The position numbers and the translations under genes are program-made. Below, piece after piece: positions 1 through 10,746 of a DNA stretch of 64,000 nt. Position 1 is the first letter of the stretch; every line of letters starts with the position of its first letter. Source of the stretch: Rhodosorus marinus (taxonomy: Eukaryota > Rhodophyta > Stylonematophyceae > Stylonematales > Stylonemataceae); contig JAMWBK010000006.1 in assembly GCA_029953675.1 (NCBI GenBank), positions 124,001 through 188,000 of the forward strand. Reading direction: 5' to 3'. The notes below the pieces were generated by a model. That model saw only the letters and a program-made list of their open reading frames with translations, was not told the DNA's origin and searched no databases.

Positions 1-32
1 ATTGTCGGTCGATTTGCTAGGCCTCCGAAGGT

Positions 33-165
33 GCTCCGAGCTTCTCAAACGTTTCTACCTAGTTTTGCATCTTGATCGCCGGGGCAGGGTCGCTCCGAGC
101 TGCTCAAATGTTTCTACCTAGATTTGCATCTTGATACCCGGGGCTGGGTCGCTCCGAGCTTCCTC
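33..165. repeat. 59-bp tandem repeat, about 2.2 copies
   Basis: Copies begin at 33, 92 and 151, each opening with gctccgagct or a one-base variant and sharing the core tctacctag..ttgcatcttgat. The first two copies differ at a few positions, so the duplication is not very recent. The rest of the interval 1-535 shows no gene I can support; it is the downstream flank of the minus-strand phosphatase gene. Confidence 0.85.
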
Positions 166-535
166 TTCCTTTACGCTCATGGACATGGTTTTTGTCCCTC
201 GCGTCCGGGGACCTGAAGTGAGTCCACGGGTTGTCGCATCTAGTCCAGAGCCACATGCCAAATTAGCGCTTTCGATTTCATTTTCGTCAATGTGTTGGTC
301 ATGCACAGAGGGAAGCTGTCGAGGGATGAGACTCCGACCTCACAAGAACCGAGCTTGAGTAGAAAGAGTTGCTTCTCTTTTATTTGCATACATATACACA
401 GTAAGCAGGAGTCTGAAGCCCTTCCAATCGAGTTTGCGCGGGCTCCGGATAGTATGGCCCGGCATGCGATGGCAAGATGTTCAGACATCGATAGATAATT
501 ATGAGCAGTAAGTCAGTACATTGAAATAGAAATTG

Positions 536-1150
536 TTAGAGATCCAATAAACCTTCGTTCCTCGCGTGATCCACGAGCTCTGCGATGAAGCATGTATTCG
601 TCAGTACCATTCCCCGCTTCTCCTTCAACAAGGAAAGCACCCTTGACAATTTAAAACGTTCTTCCGAAATTAAATACGCAGCTACGATTGCCACAGATCG
701 GTTAACTCCAGCCTGACAATGTACCAGCACCCCACCATCTGCCAGCCCTCTCTTGATAAACTCTCGACATGTTTCGAAGTGCTTTGAGAGCAAGTTGTAG
801 CCTCTCCTATCTTCGGCTTTGATGTATAGCATCCTCAAGTTCCTACTCTGGACTTCATGATTAGAACTCGCGGCAAGGTTCAACACGTAGCTGACTCCAA
901 GTCTCCGAACCGCCTCTACATCGTTAACTGAGCCAACGTACAATCCCGGAATTACTTCAGAGGCGCCTTGAAGCAGGCTCTTCTTAATACCGTCATCACT
1001 GACAAGTGCGGACGCGTTGAAAACTGATGACTGCACCGCCTCATCTACACGATTTTTGTCCTCATCCCAAGAGCAATGACTTGTATCATTGACTTCAACC
1101 TCTTCAAGGCCCTCAAATACTAAGTCTACTATTGGCATCACTTGCGCCAT
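536..1150 (-). CDS. Dual-specificity protein phosphatase
   Basis: Single-exon gene of 204 aa. The cysteine-phosphatase signature HCQAGVNRS at residues 144-152 supplies the nucleophile Cys145 and phosphate-binding Arg151, and Asp114 in KAEDRRGY fits the general acid of the P-loop phosphatases. The catalytic domain fills about residues 60-204; the first 60 residues are acidic and unmodelled. No MAP-kinase-binding or carbohydrate-binding module is visible, so the substrate is unknown and it belongs with the small atypical DSPs. The ATG at 1150 is the first in the open frame and is directly followed upstream by a C-rich (plus-strand) leader like those of other minus-strand genes here. Dephosphorylation of Ser/Thr/Tyr or of another phosphate ester is family knowledge, not seen in the sequence. 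Confidence 0.9.
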   Translation of the reverse strand: MAQVMPIVDLVFEGLEEVEVNDTSHCSWDEDKNRVDEAVQSSVFNASALVSDDGIKKSLLQGASEVIPGLYVGSVNDVEAVRRLGVSYVLNLAASSNHEVQSRNLRMLYIKAEDRRGYNLLSKHFETCREFIKRGLADGGVLVHCQAGVNRSVAIVAAYLISEERFKLSRVLSLLKEKRGMVLTNTCFIAELVDHARNEGLLDL

Positions 1151-4100
1151 ATGCTCTAAAACAAACTACGTACAACAAGCCCGTTTCAGCTCTGATGCTG
1201 AAACCCTTCCGGTTTCAAGTCCCGTCCAAAACACCCACGAGGTTCCTCTTCCTCTTCCCTTCAACTCCTCCCACCTCCACCTCCCACTTCCACCAACACG
1301 CTTCACAAGGAAACCACAAAACAGCACTACCTGTACCCTTAAAACCCGTCCCTTCCCTCCTTCCGCCGCACCAGCTCTTCCCAGAGCTAGTTTCGTCCAA
1401 AGCCTTTCAACCGCACTTCAACAGCTCTTCCTCAGAAAACACTTTCGACATACAACCACGAGAGCTTTCCTCCTATCGTCCAGGAAATGTCACCCACAAC
1501 ACACCAACTAAAGACCACGCGCTTTACTAGCTCAACCGATCATAAACTTCTACAAGACAAAACTAACCTCCCCCACCCTCTCAATCCACTTCCACATGGT
1601 TAAGACACCTTAATAATAATGCTTCCAACACACGCACCCAGCTTCAACAAGCCATTTTCCTGTTCACTTTCTTCCCTCTACTTCTTCCAACTGTCGACAG
1701 CACTAACAACAAACCAAATCAACATTTCCTTTCCTTCAAAACTAATTTGCACTCAACCTTTCTCCGCCTCCACATCCCCCCCCCCATTCACCTTCCCTTC
1801 CACCAACCACCTACTAAACAACCCCCTCCCATTTACCCTTCCTCCCGAAAAAACCCTTTGCCCTTACACAATCCCCCCTAATCGATCCCCAGCACCCGAA
1901 AACTACAAATTTCCAAATTTCCTTGGAGAGATCCATAACAAGAAGGCTTTCAACCTAGTTTTTCCTTTGCTACTCCCCAACTAGACTCTGTCACTTGCGC
2001 TTCCTCCCGAACAAATGGGGGATGTGTTTAGATGACATATTTGAGCCCCCCCTGCCAGTGCCCGACTATGCCCCACCTTGATATCAACACAACCAGGGGT
2101 AGGTGGGTGGATCTGTGCTAGGGCCAAGGCGCCCGAAAAAGAGGGTCAATAGGATGTTGCAGAGACGGGGGTTGCGGGAGAGGGAGAGGGTTGCCCTATA
2201 ATTTTATTGTTTTTTCCATAACTTGTATTCAGAGGTACCCCAAGGGATTTCGACCCCCTGAGCGGAAGGAAATAGTAGATTTTATTTTTAGTTATTGAGA
2301 AACTTGAGTTCGTCTATCCCCCAGGGTAAATAGGAAAGGTTGTATTCATTTTTATTGCTTTTTGTCCTTGATTTGGGAGAGAATATTCCCAATTTCCGAA
2401 ACCGAATCTTGGATGGAAGAAGTTAGGAGGGTCAGGATCGACATCGCTTAGAAATGAGTGATAGGCAATAGGGGGGCGATCAATGCGACTTTGGAGTATG
2501 TCATTCAAATCTATTGAACAATTATATAGAGTGTGGAGCTCCGAAAGAGTTTCTAGAGACAACACAACCACCCTATGGATCATCGCGAGGAAAACAAACA
2601 GACACCAGCAGGGGGGGGTAGAAAACAGAAGTGGATTGTACCAATTTTTCTGCCCCTGCACAATCTTTTAGCGACACACGTATTACGGAGATAGTTTAGC
2701 TTGGCTTCAACCTGGTCAATTTCTACTCTTTTTTTTTCTCCCCTAGGACACGAGGAAGTGGTGAAGCAGTGGCCGGCTACTGTCAGGCCCCACAGGTTCG
2801 TGTTTTTCGATGAATTCTTGTGTCATGAAATTCGGTTTAGTTCGATTTCTTCCGGCCGCGACTCACCCCTTGGTCCTGCATGCATCGCAAAGGCTATGAG
2901 GGGGGGACGACCGAATCCCTCATTTCTGTAAAAACCAGGGGGGTACGACCGAATCCCTCATTTCTGTAAAAACCACTCAAAAAGAAAAACAAAGCCAATC
3001 GACACCTCGGACTCCTCCTTCCCAGAAGCCCTTTGTGCTGCAAGCTTCCATGCTCATGTTCCCGGGGGTAATAGTATATTCGTAGAAAGAAATTCGACAG
3101 CTCTCGAAAAAAATTTCACATTTCTATAAAAATGAAAAACGAGCACTTAGTGGGAATCATCCACCCCTCTCTGTACCCAGTCCACCGACATGGAATATCC
3201 CCTGCCAGTATCAGTGCGCACACCGTCAACCCCCCCTGGCCTTCTCGGCTTCCTTGAAAGTTTACAGACTTCACCTCCCCCTTGTAAAATCAAGACAATT
3301 CACTGACCCACCAATTGCTAGGAAATCAACTCCAGAATAGATCCAAATTGGATCATAGGATCAATTCCCCCAGGGGGTATTGATTTCCTACACTAACCCT
3401 CGGTTAAACACCAAAACAAGGGTTGCTGGAACCTGCGCTCTGGGCGATTGTGGCAGACTGGCTCCAAAACGCAAACGCAGGATACTGTGTGTTATTCGCA
3501 GGAATTATTTTCAAAATACTCACTTTAGCGCTCCATCAGCTATCAGCCGGTGTCAATATCAGTCATTACCATATGCTTTTTGGGCGATATTAATGGCCCA
3601 AGGCATTTAAATGATTGATATTGGAATCGGGTCCTCCAACATTCAACATTCGCGCTGCCATGGCCAGTGGTATCTGGGTGTCTAGCTCGTGCCTCCGTAT
3701 AAACCGCTATTTGAGGACGGACAGTGCAAGGATACCTGTAAACTGTAGTATCGCCAACACACACAGTCAACAAGAGAACAGTGGAGAGGCAAATCCTCGT
3801 TAATCAAATTCGATCGGAGGTACGTTCATCCTGAAACCTTGTGGGCACCGGCGGCGAAATTTACTGCAAGGCGATCACGCTCCCCCATTCAAGCTGCTCT
3901 AGTGAGCTTAATGGAGCCGAGACAGGGGTGAGGCCAAAGTTACTCGTCGTTTTCTCATCCCGCTTCGTCGCATAATCCATGGAATACCACGCCGCGCGAT
4001 CTGTCTAACGGGACCCAAGCGGACGTTGCTAATCCTGACATTTTCGAGAAGGTCAGCACCACATCTCAAGGGCGACGAGGGCTCAATGCAGGCGATCCCT

Positions 4101-4879
4101 AGCACGCTTAATAGATAACAATAGATTCATCTTGTAGAAAAAACGGAAACACAAGATTGCAGCGCCCAAAATAGCCCTGTAAACAATCGCTTGGAACGTG
4201 GACCAGAAAGTATTGGAACGCAATCTTCCACCGCCGATCACATGGACCCTCCGGGGCGAGCTCACAATAGTCAAGCGAGCTGGGGCATTGAAGACTGCGC
4301 GATAGTATCCCGAAACTGATGGACAAGTTGATTGTCACCGTGGCATCCAGAGCTCAGTGCGATTACCACGAGGTCGTCAGCAAGCTTTCTAAGCAAGGAT
4401 CACCAACGTGAACCTCGTTGTTGGCGTGCAGTTGAACTATCTTAAGTAACCGGAACCTTTACTGGCCGAAGTAGCCTCCTTTATTATGTTCTACCTGACC
4501 TCCAGAATGGATCGAAATCATTCCTGACCTACACCTGCACTTCCGCGGGCTCACCTCGAGTCCCAGAGGAGCGTGCCTTGGCCTCTTCGCGAAAGCTGGG
4601 GCTGAACATTCAACCTCTAGCCTGGAGAGGAAAATATCCGTTCTCCATCCCACTCCTAAACATTGAACATGCTCCAAGCAGCAAGCACTGCTCGGTAACC
4701 TGGGGCAGCAACATCGGTCCGTTCAAGCCGGATGTGCACTTTGGTAAAAAAAATTTACAGAGGAACGACGTCGGCTGTCTGACACCGGAGCTGATCCCAA
4801 CGGAATACTACAGAGCTCCTCCCAAGAGATCTCGTTTTTATCAGCTATCCCTGCGTCCCCCACTTCCCCCACACTGACG
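1151..4879. other. Intergenic region, no supported gene
   Basis: From 1151 to about 1990 the plus strand is strongly C-rich and T/A-mixed but G-poor, the pattern that marks minus-strand gene 5' ends in this window; 1570-1990 extends beyond what the phosphatase leader needs. After 2000 the sequence is mixed, with G runs near 2610 and 2900. Several short open frames occur on both strands but none shows a recognisable domain, splice signals or family match. Confidence 0.6.
2902..2975. repeat. Direct repeat of about 36 bp, two copies
   Basis: The core acgaccgaatccctcatttc followed by tgtaaaaacca occurs twice in tandem (about 2907-2937 and 2945-2975), each preceded by a run of G. The cores are identical, so this looks like a recent local duplication. 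Confidence 0.85.
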
Positions 4880-7585
4880 TCAGAGCAAAATCCCCATTGC
4901 TCTTGCTTGCTCTGATGCTTCCTGAGCCTGGTCGGCACGTCCAGCACGGCGGTTTGCCGTAATAATGTTCGAATACGTGAACTTATCCGGCAGAATGTTT
5001 TGCTGCTCCATCCTCGCAACTACGTCGTTGACCCCATCGGGATCTGCGCATCGCGCGTAGATTGCCGCTAATGTGTTAAAAGTTACAGCGTCTGGTGCCA
5101 CTCCGGAAGAATGCATATCATTCAACAACCGTTCTCCTGCAACCGGTGACCGAAGGGTCTTACCAAAAGCATCCATCAAGGCATTGTAGGTCACCACTGA
5201 CGGCCTCATCCCCGCCTTCTTCATCTTTGCCACCATCGCCTCAACGTTTACGAGATCTCGTTTGTTCCCAAATGCCACGATCAGTTTGTTGTAGAGAGAG
5301 ACATGCGGCAGCAGGCGGTGCTCTCTCATCAGCTCAATAACCGCAGCAGCGTCGTCAAGATCCCCCTCCTCGATGGCTGCTGACCACATAACCCGGAAAA
5401 TTGTCTCCACGGCATCCAAACCGTTGGAAAATAGCAGCTCGAGCACATCGTGTCGTCCTTTCCTCGTCCTCTGCACGCCCATCAAAGCTGTATAGGAGAT
5501 GATCGTTGGCACAATCCCGAACAGTTCCTCCATGCTGGTGAGAGTTTCTCGTGCCGAATCAAGCTGTCCGTCAACTCCGTAGGCATCGATTAGGGCGGCT
5601 ACCATCTCCTCCGTAACCCCAATATCACTTTTCCTCGCAGATTCCATTGCTCTTGTAATGTGGGATACATTGCCGCTCTCGCCGAGCAGCCTCAAATACG
5701 ATGTCAACCGCGATCGAGTTACTGGTTCGGAGTTGTAAACTTTAGATGCCATTTGCCAGTCCCCCTTTCTTGCATAAGCCCGTACCAGGAACATGCTGTC
5801 CGCTGTGTAGCTTGACGGAGCTTCCCCAAAAGTCCGCTTTACGGAAGTGACATCTCCGTGGTCGGAAGCGATCCTCAACTTGATCGTCCGCGGTACGACA
5901 TCAGAAGGCAGGAGCTCCACTGCCATTGCCTGTTCCAACTCTCCGGCGTCACCAAGCGCATCCATCAATATCGACCTAGAGAACCCGTCTGCGACTAGGC
6001 CATTCTTCGATATCGCCTCGTAGAACGCCTTCACGCCCTCCAAGTCCCCAGTGGCTGCCCGCATCTAAGCCAACCGGCATCATAACAACGTCCACAAGAA
6101 GAAAAGAAAACTCAGCCCCTGTACCGAAACCCGGGTGCGTGTTCTGCCTTGGGCTGTGCCGAGAGCGTCCGCACCTTCATCATAGTATTGAAAGTTACTA
6201 CGTCCGGAGTCACTCCGTTGGCCTTCATAGTCTCGAGCAGCTCCGTCGCCTCTGGTATATTGCCGTTCATTCCCAGGGCGTGAATGAGTACATTGTACCT
6301 GCGTTTTCCGAAAGAAGTAAGATCAGATTCTTCTCCAGGGGAGGGAAGAACGAATGTGCTCACAGCAATTGGGACACGAAACATAGGAGATCTTCATTCA
6401 AGCTTGCAACGAACGTACCTGAAAAGACGCGGATTCTCTAACAAGCCAAAGAGCTCCTTCACGCCGTTGACATCTCCTTGGTCGGACCGTATTCGCATCA
6501 TTACGGTTAGAATTTTCTCATTCAATTGAATTCCGTCCTTGCCCATCTGCTCAAAGTACCCCTCGGCTTCTTCCGAAGCGCCCGCTTTACATAGACAGTC
6601 CAGCAGGATACCATATGCAACCTGTGCGTTGAAAGAAAAACATGTGGTGAGAGAGAATAGGGGGATAACTTTGATACAACGCGAGAGCATCAGCGCCAAA
6701 AGTACTCGATTCCTCCGGCTCGATACCACTGTGCATTATGGAGAAAACATCGCTGACTGTTCGGAGCTCCGAGATTAACGAATCTCGCCGTGAACTAGAC
6801 AGTGAACAGCTGGTGGACCAGGTACTTACGACGTTGGGTCTGATGCCAAATTCTGACATGCTGTTGAACCAATGCCGAACGTTCCTCGTGTCGCCAGCGC
6901 GGCTGTATATGCTCATGACAGCAGTATAGATAAAAATATTAGGGTGTACATTGTAGGCTCTCATCATGCTCGGGAGTTCAGGAAGCGGTGACAGATCACC
7001 ATCTTTCCCAACAGCATCGATGATCGTGCTAAAAGTTATGTCAGAGGGTAGCACTCCCCGCTCAACCATATTATCAAAATATTTCCAAACCCTGCCGATA
7101 TCGACGTCGCGAACTGACCTCATCAGAGTGTTGTACGTAACGACGTCAGGACTCAAGCCATTCTCCTGAAGCTCTTCAAACTTGCGCTCGACAGCAATAA
7201 AATCGGATTTCTTCGCGTATGCTGACATCATGACGTTGTACGTCACAATATCAGGCTGTACGCTCCCTGCCAACATTCGCTTCCAAACCTCCTCGGCCCC
7301 GTTAACATCTCCAGACCGAATGTAGGACTGCATTAGAGTTGTGTACGACACTGCAGAGGGGTTCGAATGCGCACCAAAGAGAGTTTCGGCGGAGTCTATA
7401 TCCGGAGCATTCCTAACCAAAAAATCCAGAGCACTTCCAGAATCCTCCGCTGGCGCCGATGCGACGAACGATACCGCCGCAGACGCCGAATTGCTCCGCA
7501 AAATTTTCAGCGCCCTTATCGCAGTCACAGACCTTTTCCGACTCCTCGGCCCGGGACCGCAACAGACAATCGCAAAACCAATCAT
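4880..7585 (-). CDS. P-type pentatricopeptide repeat protein, 4 exons
   Basis: Exons on the minus strand are 7585-6830, 6621-6419, 6298-6175 and 6064-4880, giving 755 aa. Introns are 208, 120 and 110 nt with donors GTAAGT, GTACGT and GTGCGG and acceptors CAG, CAG and TAG; joined frames restore intact 35-residue repeats across every junction (for example RPNV/VAYG). About 20 tandem PPR motifs run from residue ~75 to the C terminus, typical openings being VVTYNTLM and VVTFNTMM. No E, DYW or SMR domain follows, so it is a pure P-class protein. The N terminus is rich in Arg, Ser and Ala with few acids, consistent with mitochondrial or plastid import. PPR proteins bind organellar RNA and act in stabilisation, processing or translation; the target is unknown. 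Confidence 0.92.
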
Positions 7586-8539
7586 CCTGTCATATTACAC
7601 ACACATACCCTCGAAACCCTCTTTCCAGCACGCACCCAACCCCAACCCCACCAGTTCCACCCCAACAAACCCGAACCCATGTCAAACTTTCCTCCCCATG
7701 ACCATGACCAGCTCCTCCCCAACGAATCATCCACTCACCGCTCCAACAGACCGAAAGAAACTAACCCCCTTCGTTCCAACAGATCGTCCCTCTCAGTCCT
7801 TCATCGCCAAAACACAAACAAAAGTTCACATCCCCTCTCAAACAAAACGGAAAAGCTTTACAAGCCACATTGTTAACACTAAAACCCTCCCCCCCAAAAA
7901 CACCAAAAACACATCAAGTCATAGGTGTTTCAAAAGTCCCTCAACCCCCGCCAGAATAGCCAATTCCATTTTACACTCAACATAAAATAAAAAAACCCTC
8001 AAAAATGGTATCGTTCTCCTCAGTGAATCTCAAATGCCAAAATACATACGCTCTGGTCATCTCCAGCTGCCAACAGTTTTAAAATCCCTTCTCCACAACC
8101 CCCAACCACCCCCTTTTCTCAATATACCCTAGCGACACATGGGGTGGGGGCGTAGGGTGCTCGTGCTTCTCTTTGATCATCGTCTGAAACCAAATTCTGA
8201 TAGCGAACTGATAGCCTTGAGACTTTTAGGATGGAAGGAAGCTGTCATAGCTTTTGACTTATTTTTTGGGAATGACATGACATTAGCTCTACTCCAACTC
8301 AGCTGTTGACCTATTGGCACACGCCAGTACCACTAAACACTACCATGGCTGCCACCTATTCCCCCACCGCTCTGATATTCACGAATGAGATCAATTATCG
8401 TAGCACTGAAAAAGACTCCAGCATGCCGCACATTCGCTCTTCACTTGTATAGGGCAGACGGTCAACTGAGACAACGTGACCCAAGGCGCAGTTCCTATGT
8501 TCCCGCACTTCTTGTCAAAGTCTGGAATGGTTATGGATA
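7586..8539. other. Upstream region of the PPR gene
   Basis: 7586 to about 7985 is a C- and A-rich, G-poor tract on the plus strand, which reads as a G/T-rich leader for the minus-strand PPR gene. It is free of stops for long stretches in plus frames only because of this composition. From 8000 to 8540 I see no supported gene. Confidence 0.55.
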
Positions 8540-8725
8540 CTATTCCTTCGGCAATGTAATTATTTTGTGCTGCATCCAAACGGATGTTTTGTTTTCGCTG
8601 CAGTCGCGTCAGAGGGGGACTCCCTTCGAACACGAAGAGGACAACCTAAGCGGAATGCCCATTGCTTGCATGTTCTGGCCATCAATCGCTGCGTAAAGCT
8701 CCTCCATTTTGCCCCGTCGTTGCAT
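8540..8725 (-). CDS. Possible two-exon micro-protein, 45 aa
   Basis: Exon 8725-8646 starts with ATG and encodes a segment containing MEELYAAIDGQNMQAMGIP; a 48-nt intron with donor GTTGTC and acceptor CTGCAG would join it in frame to 8597-8540, ending ITLPKE and a stop. The join is phase-consistent and the residue mix looks protein-like, but I do not recognise a family and the donor is weak. It lies about 220 bp downstream of, and on the same strand as, the Cys-rich small-protein gene at 8949-9475. It could equally be a chance open frame. Confidence 0.22.
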
Positions 8726-8948
8726 GTTCGCAAATGTTACGGTAGAAAAAAGCAGGAGGCAGGCTGCGCTAGGGCGAACGTGGCTCAATTGTCAGCGGTG
8801 AATACAGTAACATGAATGAATGAATTTGGTTGCGAAGTTGCTATAAAATAATCTACGTTAGTTCGTGGGGCTCGATCCTCAGAACAGCACCGTCATTCAT
8901 CTACAAGAGCACACGAACAGGTAGGCGATAAACCGAGAAGCCTCTGTT

Positions 8949-9475
8949 CTATGGCAATGAAGAAGACGACTTTCCATCACGGTCACCAGCATCGTTCCTA
9001 TCGCTGGAAAGCTTCTTTTCCAACTCGGCAAAAGCATTCAGGGAAGCGCTCAAAGATGTGTCTAATTGAAACGGGAGCGAAAATATGAACGTGAGTCAGG
9101 GGCTCCAACTACTCACCGTAATCAGCTCAATTCAACAAGGAGATTCAGCAGCAGAGGAGGAGGACTACACTGTGGCATTTCAGAAAATGCACCTATCAAC
9201 TTACCACTATCAACTCTATCTTCGTGCAAGAGCACACAATCGCTTCCACAATTATTTCCGCAGCAAACAGCTTTGAAAACCTTATCCCCGCCCTCTTTCG
9301 AACCAGAGCTTGTACTCAAAGGCCTTCCAATCTGCAGCCTCGCCAACCTCGAACGCATCCTCGGCCGATTCAACCCAAAGCAAACAACCGCTTCCACACG
9401 CAAAACATAAGTTGTAGTCCTCCGAAAACTACGAACAGAACAAAATTTCAAAACCTCAACACTCCCTCCCACCAT
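8949..9475 (-). CDS. Small Cys-rich protein, possibly OXLD1-like, 2 exons
   Basis: Exons 9475-9205 and 9061-8949 are joined over a 143-nt intron (donor GTAAGT, acceptor ATTAG), giving 127 aa. The N terminus is basic and rich in Ser/Thr/Val (for example SFRRTTTYVLR), like a mitochondrial presequence. Around residues 70-80 there is a compact motif CCGNNCGSDCV, followed by a helix NAFAELEKKLSS and a Ser-rich tail. The paired Cys then two further Cys resembles the oxidoreductase-like (Oxidored-like/OXLD1) motif CCxxxCxxC, but here the last spacing is one residue longer. The ATG at 9475 is preferred because a TATATAAG element sits about 60 nt upstream. The gene call is better than the family call. 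Confidence 0.5.
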
Positions 9476-9530
9476 GAACAAGATCCATTGACTACTTATA
9501 TATAGTACAATCACTACTCAACTAACACCC

Positions 9531-9540
9531 TCCTTATATA
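9531..9540 (-). promoter_or_regulatory. TATA-like element upstream of the small Cys-rich gene
   Basis: On the minus strand the sequence reads TATATAAGGA, about 55-65 nt before the chosen ATG at 9475. A second TATATATAAG lies at about 9495-9505, only some 20 nt before the ATG, and would leave almost no leader. The first is therefore the better candidate. Confidence 0.4.
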
Positions 9541-10746
9541 CATAATACGGAATGAAACCTTGAACAACAATTGTCTGTCCCTCCACTTCGCAAGAACACC
9601 GAATCATCTTAAGAGCTTCTCATCGTCCCTTCCACTCACACTGCGTAAAACAAGAACAAAACAGAAAAACAGAAGAAAAAGAAAGCGTCTCATCTCCTCA
9701 TTTTTATCACCAGCTCTCTTTTCCACTTTTTTTGCATTTAAGCCGAATTCTTCGTTTCCACACTAAAACCAATATCTGATCCAGAATCTTCTTTATTTCA
9801 AAGAGCCTCACTTTGTATAAAGAAAATATAGATTTTTCATTATTGGTTCTGCAACAATAAACATTTGAGCGAGACATTGTCATGTTATATTGATTGGCTA
9901 CTTTGCCCTAGTGAGATATTCTTGGTCTAAAAAGATAAGAAAAATGTGTTCTAGGTATCATTTCCTTTTCGGGTCTGGTGGTAAGCACTGCGTAATTGAC
10001 ATTCTGAAGAAGATTTGGTGAGAGCTTTTGGTGGAGAGCCGTGCTCTGTGTTTCTGCAGAGGGGAGCATTCATAGACAGAGTCTCTTCGCATCCTCCTTG
10101 TTTCGAATTCCTGTGGCTCGTTTCCGCCCTTCCCTGAAGAGGACAAGAGCTAGGGTAGGTCTGTTTTCGGCTCGATGCACCAAGCGCTCATTGGAGCACT
10201 CTGATGGACCAGTGAAGCCCGCCAGAACAGTAGGAGTTCGCCTTGAGAAGGATGTCCGTCTGCTTTATTTTCTTCCTGTAGCAACCTTAGACTTCGAATG
10301 AAACTAGCAAGGGTCTGAATTTGCCTATCCTCCAGCCGCACTGGTCAAATGGGTATTCTGGACAAATCGAGCGAACATAAAGTGGTGCACTGGCAATTGT
10401 GCTCAGGGAGGTGCTCGTGTAGCACTGACTGTGAGCAGTAGGTCGAGGTGACCACAGGCGCGGGGCTATTTTATCTTCCGGCTACTATTTATCTTGTTTT
10501 GAAAAGGTCTTCTGACTAGGGAACGGTAAGCGTTGCTCGTTTAGGACTGGACAGCTTCTTCCCAGAATTTCGCTTCTGTTGAAGTTTGTTTACTCTGGAA
10601 ACTAAGTTCAACGATTGGTTTTTGGCGGTCTCTTTACCGTGGTCGATGCGCTAGGGGATCAGTCGAGGACGACTCGCTGATATCTATGCGTGGAACATGT
10701 TGATTTTCTGGGTTCCGCTGTGTTTGAGACAACCGCTTTACTTCCC
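9541..10746. other. Intergenic region between two divergent genes
   Basis: It separates the minus-strand Cys-rich gene from the plus-strand ankyrin/BTB gene. 9541-9700 is C/A-rich on the plus strand, 9770-9960 is AT-rich, and the last 300 bases are mixed. No gene, RNA or repeat is supported. Confidence 0.5.

Noticed and set aside
7341-7985. Long plus-strand open frames over the PPR gene 5' end
   Set aside because: They are the complement of the PPR exon and its compositionally biased leader; products are low-complexity Pro/Ser/Thr.
8951-9087. Basic plus-strand ORF starting MAMKKTTFHHG, downstream of a CTATAAAATA at 8841
   Set aside because: It is exactly antisense to the second exon of the small Cys-rich gene, which has better splice and frame support.
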